A program made the position numbers and the translations under genes. From assembly GCA_043729515.1 (NCBI GenBank), contig JAYTLK010000150.1, positions 1 to 38,096 on the forward strand: DNA of 38,096 nucleotides, read 5' to 3'. The notes beneath the pieces are model-generated. The model did not search any database, was not told the DNA's origin, and worked only from the letters and a program-made list of their open reading frames with translations. Shown in pieces: positions 26,101 to 33,954 of the stretch. How positions within the stretch are numbered: the stretch's first letter is position 1; every line of letters begins with the position of its first letter. Source of the stretch: JANXSS01 sp043729515. GTDB taxonomy: Bacteria > Pseudomonadota > Gammaproteobacteria > Burkholderiales > Burkholderiaceae_D.

Positions 26101-29100
26101 ATGTTGCGCTGTCGGAGCCAGAAGAAGTGCACCTGTCCGACGAAGAATTGCTGGTATTTACCCAGCCGGCCGGCGAATCGACGAGTGCAGATCTGGCAAG
26201 TTTTCTCACGGTGAGATCGGATTCGTCTGACCAGGAATGGACCGACTTGCAAGCGACCGACGCGCGAGCCGGCGATCATGAACCGATTACTGCAGAAAGC
26301 GGACGGCCGGAAGAATTCGACTCTTCGGCGGAAATCGACTTCGTCGACACGCTTCAACCGCCGACGGGGCCGCGCGCCGACATCATCGAATTTCCGACGT
26401 TGCAGGCTCCTTCGCCGCTGCGCAACGATGCAGTACGCCAGATCGGCTCGCTGGAAATCGGTGTCGCTTTGCACACCATCTACCTGGCCGAAACCGATGA
26501 ACTGGTGCGACTCCTGGCGCATGACTTCGACGAATGGCGGCATGAGCCTGAGCGGCAGGTCAACATCAGTGCGGTGCATGCCGCGCATTCGCTGGCAGGC
26601 ACCTCGGCCACGGTCGGTTTCCGGCCGCTGCAGGAAATCGCGCATGCGCTAGAAGCCGCGCTGCAGCAACTGGCACGCATGCCGATCCGCCTGTTGGCAA
26701 GCGAACGTGACACGCTCGACCTGACCCTGGAACGAATCCGCTTCATGCTGCAATTGTTCGCGCTCGGCGAAATGGCGGACCATGAACCGGCGCGGGTGCT
26801 GGCATTGGTCGCGCTGCGGGAGGCAGTCACTGCACGCGGCAACATGCCCGCGCAGGTGCCGGAGCCGGAGCCGGAGCCGGAGCTATCCGACCTGCTGCCA
26901 GATACTGATACCGCGCAGGACACCAAGACCGAGGATGAAGTCGACTTTTTGCCAGCGGCCCAGTTGCCGACGCAAGCGCCGGTAATCACGGCTGCCATGG
27001 CCGGGGCTTTCGGCCTGAGTGCAGGAACCGCGCCCGAGTCGCTTCCGCTGTCGGGCGTACCGATCAAGGACGATCTCGATTCGGATCTGCTGCCGGTGTT
27101 CATCGAAGAGGCAACCGACATGCTGCCGCAGATCGGGCAGAGCCTGCGCGGCTGGCAGCAGTCGCCAGGCGAGCAGGGTGCGCCGCAGGCGTTGCTGCGT
27201 CTATTGCACACCATCAAAGGCAGCGCCCGGATGGCCGGCGCCATGCGCCTGGGTCAGCACATGCACGAGCTGGAAAGCCGCATCGAGCAGATGATGCATC
27301 TGAGCCGGTCATCGCCGGCGATGTTCGACGATCTGCTGGCGCGGCACGACCAGGGTTTGCAGATGTTCGACAATCTGGTGGCGCCGCAGGCGGGGGCGCG
27401 AACTGCAGAGGCCTCCGGGCTGATCGGCGAACGCGATGCACGTGATGCACGTGACTCTGCCACAGAGCCGGTTGCCGGAATGCACGCCACGGAGCAAATT
27501 GCCGCCGGTGCCATCGCCCTTCCCGCAGGCGAGACCCCGGCCATGTCGGCTCCAGCCGGGTTCGATACCGATCCGGACCAGCAGGCCACCTTCGGCGCCG
27601 ATCGCCTGCTCAGCGGTGGCATGGCAGACCGTCGCCAGGCGCCACGCCAGTCGCTGGAAGCCGTGCAAACGACGGTAGCGACGATTCCACTGGTCCGGGT
27701 GCGGGCGGACGTCCTCGACCGCCTGGTCAACCAGGCCGGCGAGGTATCGATCTCTCGGTCACGGCTGGAAAACGAAGTCGATGCAATGCGTCAGTCTTTG
27801 GCCGAGCTGACCGACAATCTCTCCCGCCTGCGCGAGCAATTGCGCGAGGTGGAAATGCAGGCCGAGTCCCAGATCGCCAACCAGACATCGGCCCGCTCGA
27901 ACGCGGTCGACGGCCAGTTCGATCCGCTCGAGTTCGATCGCTTCACCCGTCTGCAGGAACTGACGCGGATGATGGCCGAGAGCGTGAGCGACGTCGGTTC
28001 GGTGCAGCAGAACATGGCCCGCACATTGGATAGCGCCGCCGGCGACCTTGGCATTCAGGCCCGTCTGACGCGCGAGCTGCAGCAGGATCTGATGAGCGTG
28101 CGCATGGTGCAGTTCGCCAGCATCACCGAGCGGTTGTTTCGCGTCACGCGCCAGGCGTCCAAGGAAATCGACAAGCGCGTCAACCTCGACATCCGCGGCA
28201 GCGCCGTCGAGATCGACCGCAGCGTACTGGAAAAAATGGCCGGGCCGTTCGAGCACCTGCTGCGCAATGCGATCGTGCACGGCATCGAAAGCCGGGCCGG
28301 GCGCCAGGCAGCGGGCAAGAACGAGGTCGGTGAATTGCTGGTCGAAGTGCGCCAGGAAGGCAACGAAGTCGTGATCGAGTTTTCCGACGACGGCGCCGGT
28401 CTCGACCTGGAACGCATCCGCAGCAAGGCAATCCAGACCGGCCTGCTCGCCGCTGACGCGCAGATCGCGGAATCCGACCTGCGGGACCTGATCCTTCATG
28501 CCGGCTTTTCAACAGCCACGGCAGTGACCGAGCTGGCCGGACGGGGCGTTGGCATGGACGTGGTGCGGACCGAGGCAACCTCGCTCGGCGGGCGGGTCGC
28601 AATCGTCTCCGAGACCGGCAAGGGCGCACGCTTCACGGTGCATCTGCCGCTGACACTGGCCGTCACGCAAGTGGTGCTGTTGACCACTGGCGGCAAGACC
28701 TATGCGGTGCCGTCGGTGCTGGTCGAGCAGGTGCAGCAGTTGAAGACGCAGGCGCTGGCTGCTGCTTACCATGAAGGTGCGGTCATGTGGCAATCGCAGC
28801 GGGTACCGATGGCGTATCTGGCCACGCTGTTGGGCGAAGCCGGCGTGAACGCCGTGGCGCAGCAATATTCGCCGCTGCTGATCCTGAAGAGCGGCAGCAG
28901 CCGCACCGCGATCCATGTCGATGAAATTCTCGGTAACCGCGAGGTGGTGGTCAAGAACATCGGCCCGCAAGTCGCGCGCTTGACCGGCATCGCCGGCGCC
29001 ACCGTGCTGGGGTCGGGGGAGATCGTCCTGATTCTTAATCCGGTGGCACTGGCGCAGCAGGCACAGGACCTGGTGCGCGCGCCGCGTGCGGCCGAGCCGT

Positions 29101-29549
29101 CGTCGCCTGGCGCGGTGGCCGAACCGGATGGCGATGGCAGGACCAGGACAGTGGCGGGCCTGCGTACGCAAAGCATCGTCATGGTGGTCGACGATTCGCT
29201 CACGGTGCGGCGGGTGACGCAACGCCTGCTCTCGCGCGAGGGATATCAGGTGGTGCTGGCAAAGGATGGCGTCGATGCGCTCGAACAACTGCAAACGATC
29301 ACGCCCGATGTCATGCTGGTCGATATCGAAATGCCGCGCATGGATGGCTTCGACCTGACCCGCAACCTGCGTGATGATCCGCGCACGAAGCATGTGCCGA
29401 TCATCATGATCACGTCACGCACGGCGTCGAAGCACCGCAACCACGCCTTCGAACTGGGTGTGAACGAATACCTGGGCAAGCCGTATCAGGAAGCGCAGCT
29501 GCTGGCCAGCGTTGCGGGGTTCATCGCAAAAGCAGCGCCGGCCGGCTGA
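23166..29549 (+). CDS. chpA: ChpA/PilL hybrid chemotaxis kinase with multiple Hpt domains
   Basis: A 2127-residue CheA-type kinase. The N-terminal 650 residues are helical and lack Hpt histidines. An Ala/Pro/Glu-rich linker with 12-bp repeats follows. Three Hpt domains have histidines at 873 (FHTLKGSGRMVG), 1141 (AHSLAGTSATVGF) and 1348 (LHTIKGSARMAG). The dimerisation region starts near 1518 (RADVLDRLVNQAGEVSISRS). The ATPase core has the N box with Asn1701 (LLRNAIVHGIE), G1 at 1741-1745 (DDGAG) and G2 at 1792-1798 (GRGVGMD). A CheW-like domain and a C-terminal receiver with Asp2053 complete it. It phosphorylates PilG and PilH to control pilus dynamics. The start has GAGG at 23157-23160 and lies 17 bases after pilJ. 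Pseudomonas ChpA is longer, with more Hpt-like domains. Confidence 0.95.
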   Translation: MTFIANATDAASAAPSSASDGFDSGPLSWVIGEIRDTLGRSVAALQQAAALTNAEPAGAVDADAREALLRQAKAQLHQAHGALQIVDVDGVAILTETIEELYDRLAAGQQELTSALVTAIDHACSALTDYLEELLAGAAPQPVRLFPYYRSLLEARGAERIHPADLFFPNLAIRPQLPPPDTTAAAAAAPLDPVALRKRFEKGLLPFLKGPAGADATGASAAMRDVVAEIAQAQISQQARGFWWVMHGFADGVATGQIDNALYVKQLFARINLQIRRMGEGSAGITERLLRDALFFIARVDAPSPRLQQIRNAYRLDGQVPADFDIRRYGHVDGAALAAARARLTQAKNHWNRIGGGDFSVAGAFEAEMQALSDAGASLQTPPLAKLLRELNGIARAAASAEPGDRLGLEMATCLLFVEHALGQIGHLDARFPERADAMTARLLSVVAGEEVSGGTPWLEEISRQAQQRQTMVALTGELQSSLRQVEKTLEEYFAKPVEVAVLEPVVGMLHQVGGALAVLDQNDAARAVAHVQHCLQTMIDAGEAPHAGASQALFHQVARNIGALGFFIDTLQLAGEGRRQRFAFDEQTGLFQELPVERGQAVVVAVPAIAETAPAADSAPMPETAGIPAPPAAQSMAEAAAALANAPAAAIVPTAYEGVHDAAREVAREVAREAAHEAAHEAPHEDDSSIASPPAAAGSASHLLDAPTAVTRAPIDAAAEPLPTVEEDLIRHQQDALRVAEAMRSRPADAGLLTQLKQALQQVRRDASLIDHPEAGERAKAALTLLEQENFAGDAQSAAALLVMLNPTAVPPPVLPSSPAVPETDAEVDAELLEIFLTEAVEVLEAVRTTLPLAQVAPHDQEHLTTLRRAFHTLKGSGRMVGLMAFGEAAWSIEQVMNQRLSASTGADPALHALLGMAHADLSRWVDDLQRDGRSQQSPAPLIAAAQRLTDGLPLDLPEQTVDAELAMAEPVAADAAYVALSEPEEVHLSDEELLVFTQPAGESTSADLASFLTVRSDSSDQEWTDLQATDARAGDHEPITAESGRPEEFDSSAEIDFVDTLQPPTGPRADIIEFPTLQAPSPLRNDAVRQIGSLEIGVALHTIYLAETDELVRLLAHDFDEWRHEPERQVNISAVHAAHSLAGTSATVGFRPLQEIAHALEAALQQLARMPIRLLASERDTLDLTLERIRFMLQLFALGEMADHEPARVLALVALREAVTARGNMPAQVPEPEPEPELSDLLPDTDTAQDTKTEDEVDFLPAAQLPTQAPVITAAMAGAFGLSAGTAPESLPLSGVPIKDDLDSDLLPVFIEEATDMLPQIGQSLRGWQQSPGEQGAPQALLRLLHTIKGSARMAGAMRLGQHMHELESRIEQMMHLSRSSPAMFDDLLARHDQGLQMFDNLVAPQAGARTAEASGLIGERDARDARDSATEPVAGMHATEQIAAGAIALPAGETPAMSAPAGFDTDPDQQATFGADRLLSGGMADRRQAPRQSLEAVQTTVATIPLVRVRADVLDRLVNQAGEVSISRSRLENEVDAMRQSLAELTDNLSRLREQLREVEMQAESQIANQTSARSNAVDGQFDPLEFDRFTRLQELTRMMAESVSDVGSVQQNMARTLDSAAGDLGIQARLTRELQQDLMSVRMVQFASITERLFRVTRQASKEIDKRVNLDIRGSAVEIDRSVLEKMAGPFEHLLRNAIVHGIESRAGRQAAGKNEVGELLVEVRQEGNEVVIEFSDDGAGLDLERIRSKAIQTGLLAADAQIAESDLRDLILHAGFSTATAVTELAGRGVGMDVVRTEATSLGGRVAIVSETGKGARFTVHLPLTLAVTQVVLLTTGGKTYAVPSVLVEQVQQLKTQALAAAYHEGAVMWQSQRVPMAYLATLLGEAGVNAVAQQYSPLLILKSGSSRTAIHVDEILGNREVVVKNIGPQVARLTGIAGATVLGSGEIVLILNPVALAQQAQDLVRAPRAAEPSSPGAVAEPDGDGRTRTVAGLRTQSIVMVVDDSLTVRRVTQRLLSREGYQVVLAKDGVDALEQLQTITPDVMLVDIEMPRMDGFDLTRNLRDDPRTKHVPIIMITSRTASKHRNHAFELGVNEYLGKPYQEAQLLASVAGFIAKAAPAG
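25155..25224 (+). repeat. 12-bp tandem repeats in the chpA linker
   Basis: Units of GCACGTGAAGTA, then GCCCACGAAGCC, run in tandem about six times and encode AREV/AHEA-type four-residue repeats. They keep the reading frame. They lie between the N-terminal helical region and the first clear Hpt domain. Confidence 0.8.
26859..26882 (+). repeat. CCGGAG x4 hexanucleotide repeat in chpA
   Basis: Four perfect copies of CCGGAG encode a Pro-Glu run in the linker between the second and third Hpt domains. In-frame slippage would change the linker length by two residues per unit. Confidence 0.85.
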
Positions 29550-29571
29550 GGCGCGCGTCTGCCGGCCTCGC

Positions 29572-31101
29572 TCACACCGTCTCGGCGACTTTCTTCACGA
29601 CCGCATAGCGCGCCAGCGTGCGCTGTCTTGCTTCGTCATGCTGCACGATCGGCGCCGGATAATTCTCACCCAGCGTGATACCGGCGTCGCGCAGCACGGC
29701 AGCCGGCTGCAGCCAGGGCGCGTGGATCTGCTTGGCGGATAACTTCGCCAGTTGCGGCAGATAACGCTGGATGAAGCGGCCGTCGGCATCGAACTTTTCC
29801 GACTGGGTGATTGGATTGAAGATGCGGAAATAGGGCTGCGCATCGCATCCGGAGGACGACGCCCACTGCCAGCCGCCGTTGTTGGCAGACAGATCGTAGT
29901 CATTCAATTTTTCGGCAAAGTACCGCTCGCCGCGCCGCCAGTCGAGGCCCAGATCCTTGATCATGAAACAGGCCGTGACCATGCGCAGCCGATTGTGCAT
30001 GTAACCGGTCTGATTCAGCTGTGCCATGGCGGCATCGACCAGCGGATACCCGGTGCGTCCCTCGCACCAGGCAGTGAATTGCGCATCGGCATGCGCGCCC
30101 TGTTCCCACCGAATGCGATCGTATTCCGGCTTGAAGGCAGCATGGGCCACGCGCGGATGATGATGCAGGATCATGAAGTAAAAATCCCGCCAGACCAGTT
30201 CCGAAAGCCAGGTCATCACACCCGCGCTGCCGGCCGGCCCATCCGTCTCCGTTTTGCCCCTGCTCGCCAGTTCGCCGCTGCGCATGCCGTCGATGGCGCG
30301 TCGCGCCAGGCCGCGGATCGACACGGTACCGAAGCGCAGATGCACCGACAGATAGGACGGTCCCTTGATCGCCGGAAAATTGCGCGTTTCGTCATAGGCC
30401 GGCATGCGCGGCAAAAAATCTTCCAGCAGGGTGGCGCCGCCTGACATGCCGGTCGGTATCTGCAGCGTGCTCAGGTTGGTTTTTGCAAAGCCGAGTGCTT
30501 CAAGCGTCGGCGGCGGCGTCACGAGCGCAGCGGGTGGTTTTGCCAATGCAGTGCGGTGGCTGTCGATCGGATAGGTACGGAAATAGAAGTCGTCCTCGCC
30601 GGTGCGCGGTGTGGCATGCAGTTTTTTCAGCCACGCATTCTTGTAGGGCGTGAAGACCGAGAACGGCTTGCCCCCCAATGACAGCACTTCATCCTGCTCG
30701 AAGATCACCTGGTCCTTGAAGGCCAGCAGTTGCCGACCGGCTTTTTCCAGCGCGGCGCCGATCCGGATGTCGCGGGCGACCGCATCCGGTTCGTAATCGC
30801 GGTTGATGCATACGGTGTCCACGCCCAGCATCTCGGCCAGCGACACGATGTCGTCTGCGTCCGCATGGCGCACGATCAGATGGCCGCCCATGCCGTCGAG
30901 AGCGGCGGCCAGTTCGGCGATGGCAGCATGAATGAATTCGACACGCCTGTCTTCACGCGGCAACGGCTCCAGGATTGCGCGGTCGTAGATGAAGACGCAG
31001 TAGACCCGCTGGCTATGGGTCAGGGCATGATGCAACGCGGCATGATCGAAACTGCGCAGGTCGCGGCGGAACCAGACGAGGCTGGCATCGTACTGTGGCA
31101 T
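29572..31101 (-). CDS. phrB: Deoxyribodipyrimidine photolyase (cryptochrome/photolyase family)
   Basis: A 509-residue flavoprotein that repairs cyclobutane pyrimidine dimers with blue light. The N-terminal antenna-binding domain starts MPQYDASLVWFRRDLRSFDH. The FAD domain includes TWLSELVWRDFYFMILHHHP, WCEGRTGYPLVDAAMAQLNQTGYMHNR, RMVTACFMIKDLGLDWRRGE and NGGWQWASSSGCDAQPYFRIFNP, matching class I CPD photolyases. I placed the start at ATG 31099-31101, because the 127 residues encoded upstream in the open frame do not look like protein. No good ribosome binding site is visible. The 3' end lies 22 bases from the chpA stop, on the opposite strand. Confidence 0.95.
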   Translation of the reverse strand: MPQYDASLVWFRRDLRSFDHAALHHALTHSQRVYCVFIYDRAILEPLPREDRRVEFIHAAIAELAAALDGMGGHLIVRHADADDIVSLAEMLGVDTVCINRDYEPDAVARDIRIGAALEKAGRQLLAFKDQVIFEQDEVLSLGGKPFSVFTPYKNAWLKKLHATPRTGEDDFYFRTYPIDSHRTALAKPPAALVTPPPTLEALGFAKTNLSTLQIPTGMSGGATLLEDFLPRMPAYDETRNFPAIKGPSYLSVHLRFGTVSIRGLARRAIDGMRSGELASRGKTETDGPAGSAGVMTWLSELVWRDFYFMILHHHPRVAHAAFKPEYDRIRWEQGAHADAQFTAWCEGRTGYPLVDAAMAQLNQTGYMHNRLRMVTACFMIKDLGLDWRRGERYFAEKLNDYDLSANNGGWQWASSSGCDAQPYFRIFNPITQSEKFDADGRFIQRYLPQLAKLSAKQIHAPWLQPAAVLRDAGITLGENYPAPIVQHDEARQRTLARYAVVKKVAETV

Positions 31102-31294
31102 GGTGGACTTTCGAACGGTGGGCGGGCGGCGACTTGCCGCGCAGGTGCAGATTGATGCGGTGCGGTCCAGTGCGGTGCGGATCGAATGAATCGGCAGCGC
31201 GGTTGGATGGAGTTTAAGGCAATTTCCAGAAATGCATGATCTGAACGACAAGCGATTTCGGGCCCGGAGCGACTTTTGCGGCGCTGTAAAAATG

Positions 31295-31300
31295 CTAAAA
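31295..31300 (+). promoter_or_regulatory. Possible -10 box just upstream of yqgE
   Basis: TAAAAT lies seven bases before the yqgE ATG at 31308. If used, transcription would start almost at the start codon and give a leaderless message. TTGCGG at 31275-31280 is the nearest -35-like box, but its 14-base spacing is short. Confidence 0.35.
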
Positions 31301-31307
31301 TGCGGCC

Positions 31308-32039
31308 ATGGTGAAGCCGCGCAAACCCCGTTCTCCCTCATTCCGTCCCGATGCAGAAATGCTCGGCGGCGGCGCTTCCGGCAATCCCGGCGATCCAAAT
31401 GATTCCGCATCCGGAGCCGATCCGGCCAGCGGTGAAGTACCTGGCCTGCAACTGGCGGACCATTTTCTGATTGCCATGCCATCCATGCTGGATCCGGTTT
31501 TCGGTGGCAGCGTCGTGTATCTGTGCGAGCACAATGCAGAAGGTGCGCTCGGCGTGATCATCAACAAACCGACTGACATGACCATGGACACGTTGTTCGA
31601 GCGGATCGACCTGCAGCTGGAGATTGCCGCCAGTGACATGGCCGGTGGCAAGCACGGTGGCAAGCATGGCGGCGTCGACAAGCAGCCGGTCATGTTCGGC
31701 GGACCGGTGCAGGTCGAGCGCGGCTTCGTGCTGCATGCGCCTGGCAGCGAGTATTCCTCCATGATCCGCGTCAGCGATGCCGTCGCCTTGACGACCTCCA
31801 AGGATGTGCTGGAAGCAGTCGGCAGCGGCAATGGTCCGGAGCGCTTCCTGGTCAGCCTGGGGTGTGCCGGCTGGGCCGCCGGTCAGCTCGAAGAGGAGAT
31901 CGCGCACAATGGCTGGCTGACGGTCGCCGCCCGGCAGGACATCATCTTCGACACGCCGATCGAATCCCGTTTTACAGCGGCCTTGAAGCTCCTCGGCATC
32001 GATCCGATGATGCTGTCGGGCGAGGTCGGGCATGCCTGA
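31308..32039 (+). CDS. yqgE: YqgE/AlgH family protein (UPF0301)
   Basis: A 243-residue protein. The YqgE core begins near residue 47 (LQLADHFLIAMPSMLDPVFGGSVVYLCEHNAEGALGVIINKPTDM) and continues with VMFGGPVQVERGFVLHAPG and ERFLVSLGCAGWAAGQLEEEI. The family function is unknown; AlgH was once linked to alginate control in Pseudomonas. Compared with the usual 185-200 residues it has a 45-residue Gly/Pro/Ser N-terminal extension and a GGKHGGKHGG insert. No ribosome binding site precedes ATG 31308, so the start is uncertain. It heads a plus-strand unit with ruvX and pyrR, the usual yqgE-ruvX pairing. Confidence 0.9.
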   Translation: MVKPRKPRSPSFRPDAEMLGGGASGNPGDPNDSASGADPASGEVPGLQLADHFLIAMPSMLDPVFGGSVVYLCEHNAEGALGVIINKPTDMTMDTLFERIDLQLEIAASDMAGGKHGGKHGGVDKQPVMFGGPVQVERGFVLHAPGSEYSSMIRVSDAVALTTSKDVLEAVGSGNGPERFLVSLGCAGWAAGQLEEEIAHNGWLTVAARQDIIFDTPIESRFTAALKLLGIDPMMLSGEVGHA

Positions 32040-32063
32040 GCTGCGCAGTTAGTCGCGGCATTC

Positions 32064-32477
32064 GTGGAGACGTTGCTCGCTTTCGATTTCGGGCTCAAGC
32101 GCATCGGTGTCGCGGTCGGCAACAGCCTGCTTGGCCGTGCGCAACCATTGGCAATCATCACCGGCCCCGACAATGCCGCAAAGTTCGCTGCCATCGCCCG
32201 ACTGATCGCGCAGTGGCAGCCGCGTCGCTGCATCGTCGGGCTGCCGCTGCACCCGGATGGCGCGCCGAACGAGATGACGGCGCGCTGCCGGCGCTTCGCC
32301 AACCAGCTGCACGGCCGCTTCGGTGTCGAGACGGTGCTGGTCGACGAACGCTATTCCTCGGCGGTGCTGTCGCAAAAGCGGGGCGAACATATCGATGACC
32401 AGGCCGCATCGGTCATTCTGCAGCAATATTTCGACGACGTGCCGACCGCATTGCATTTACCTGACGCATCAACCTGA
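32064..32477 (+). CDS. ruvX: Putative pre-16S rRNA nuclease / Holliday junction resolvase RuvX
   Basis: A 137-residue RNase H-like nuclease of the YqgF family. It opens ETLLAFDFGLKRIGVAVGN, with the catalytic Asp8. GLPLHPDGAPNEMTARCRRFANQL and VDERYSSAVL supply the central motif and second acid, and DDQAASVILQQYF ends the fold. YqgF is required for maturation of the 16S rRNA 5' end and was also proposed as a resolvase. The start is GTG 32064, placed by the conserved N-terminus. It follows yqgE by 24 bases and precedes pyrR by two bases. Confidence 0.93.
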   Translation: METLLAFDFGLKRIGVAVGNSLLGRAQPLAIITGPDNAAKFAAIARLIAQWQPRRCIVGLPLHPDGAPNEMTARCRRFANQLHGRFGVETVLVDERYSSAVLSQKRGEHIDDQAASVILQQYFDDVPTALHLPDAST

Positions 32478-32479
32478 CC

Positions 32480-32992
32480 ATGGGGATCATGTCGACAAAC
32501 AATGACGCCGAGGCGCTGTATCGCGTGCTCGAAGAACAGGTCCGCACCGGATTGGCCGGCGTGGAGCAGGCCGCCATCGTCGGCATCTATTCCGGCGGCG
32601 CCTGGCTGGCCGAGCGCCTGGCCCGCGCGCTCGATCTGGAGGCCCGGCTCGGTTTTCTGGATGCCTCCTTCTACCGCGACGATTACGCCAGCAAGGGCTT
32701 GCGGCCAGATGTGCGGCCGAGCCAGATACCGTTCGAGGTCGATGGCGCCACGATTCTTCTGGTCGATGACGTGCTTTACACCGGCCGCACCACGCGCGCC
32801 GCGATCAATGAACTTTTCGATTACGGCCGTCCGCGGCGCATCCTGCTGGCGGCGCTGGTCGACCGCGGCAATCGCGAACTGCCGGTGGCGGCTGACTTCG
32901 TCGCCGACAAGGTGACGCTGGCCGCCGGTCAATCGCTGGTATTGCAGCGTGCCGACGACGGCAAGTTTTCCCTGACGGTCGATCATGCATAA
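32480..32992 (+). CDS. pyrR: PyrR, pyrimidine regulatory protein / uracil phosphoribosyltransferase
   Basis: A 170-residue phosphoribosyltransferase-fold protein. The PRPP-binding loop is ATILLVDDVLYTGRTTRAAI, followed by LFDYGRPRRILLAALVDRGNRELPVAADF, which is characteristic of PyrR. In Gram-positive bacteria PyrR attenuates pyr transcription by binding mRNA; in pseudomonads a pyrR also precedes pyrB and acts on the operon. I saw no antiterminator/terminator pair near it. ATG 32480 is taken as the start; ATG 32489 (MSTNND) is an equally possible one. Its end overlaps the pyrB start by eight bases. Confidence 0.93.
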   Translation: MGIMSTNNDAEALYRVLEEQVRTGLAGVEQAAIVGIYSGGAWLAERLARALDLEARLGFLDASFYRDDYASKGLRPDVRPSQIPFEVDGATILLVDDVLYTGRTTRAAINELFDYGRPRRILLAALVDRGNRELPVAADFVADKVTLAAGQSLVLQRADDGKFSLTVDHA

Positions 32993-33944
32993 TCCCCAGC
33001 TCAATGCCCATGGCGAACTGCAGCATCTGCTGACCATCGAAGGCTTGCCCAAGGCGGTCATCAACCACATCCTCGACACGGCCTCGTCGTTCGTCGGCGT
33101 GTCGGATCGGGAGGTGAAGAAGGTGCCGCTGATGCGCGGCAAAAGCGTGTTCAATCTCTTCTTCGAGAATTCGACCCGCACCCGCACCACCTTCGAGATC
33201 GCCTGCAAGCGGCTCTCTGCCGACGTCATCAACCTGAACATTTCTGCGTCGAGCGCCAGCAAGGGCGAGTCGCTGCTGGACACGATCGACAATCTCTCGG
33301 CCATGCATGCCGACATGTTCGTGGTGCGCCATGCGCAGTCCGGGGCGCCGTACCTGATCGCAAAGCACCTGATCGATACCAGGCAGTCCCACGTCCACGT
33401 GGTCAATGCCGGCGACGGCCGCCACGCCCATCCGACCCAGGGCCTGCTGGACATGTACACCATCCGGCATTACAAGCGCGACTTCACCAACCTGACGGTG
33501 GCCATCGTCGGCGACATCCTGCACAGCCGCGTGGCGCGCTCGGACATCCATGCCCTGACCACGCTGGGTGTGCCGGAAGTGCGCGCCATCGCTCCGAGAA
33601 CGCTCTTGCCGAGTGGCCTGGAGCAGATGGGCGTGCGGGTCTTCACCGACATGAATGCCGGCTTGAAGGATGTCGACGTCATCATCATGCTGCGCCTGCA
33701 GAACGAGCGCATGAGCGGCGCCTTGCTGCCCTCGGCGCAGGAATTCTTCAAGAGCTACGGCTTGACGCCCGAACGCCTCGCGCTGGCGAAACCGGATGCG
33801 ATCGTCATGCATCCGGGGCCGATGAACCGGGGCGTGGAGATCGATTCGGCGGTGGCCGACGGCAACCAGGCGGTGATCCTGCCGCAGGTGACTTTCGGCA
33901 TCGCGGTGCGGATGGCGGTAATGAGCATTTTGGCGAGCAAATAG
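32985..33944 (+). CDS. pyrB: Aspartate carbamoyltransferase catalytic subunit
   Basis: A 319-residue enzyme that condenses carbamoyl phosphate with aspartate, the committed step of pyrimidine synthesis. Carbamoyl-phosphate motif residues are in FENSTRTRTTFEIA (STRT at 63-66). SASSASKGESLLDT and GDGRHAHPTQGLLDMYTI complete the active site, and VMHPGPMNRGVEID lies in the aspartate domain. The length fits class A-type ATCases, which need a dihydroorotase-like partner; the partner gene follows 10 bases later. No pyrI regulatory subunit is present. Confidence 0.96.
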   Translation: MHNPQLNAHGELQHLLTIEGLPKAVINHILDTASSFVGVSDREVKKVPLMRGKSVFNLFFENSTRTRTTFEIACKRLSADVINLNISASSASKGESLLDTIDNLSAMHADMFVVRHAQSGAPYLIAKHLIDTRQSHVHVVNAGDGRHAHPTQGLLDMYTIRHYKRDFTNLTVAIVGDILHSRVARSDIHALTTLGVPEVRAIAPRTLLPSGLEQMGVRVFTDMNAGLKDVDVIIMLRLQNERMSGALLPSAQEFFKSYGLTPERLALAKPDAIVMHPGPMNRGVEIDSAVADGNQAVILPQVTFGIAVRMAVMSILASK

Positions 33945-33954
33945 GGCAGCAACG

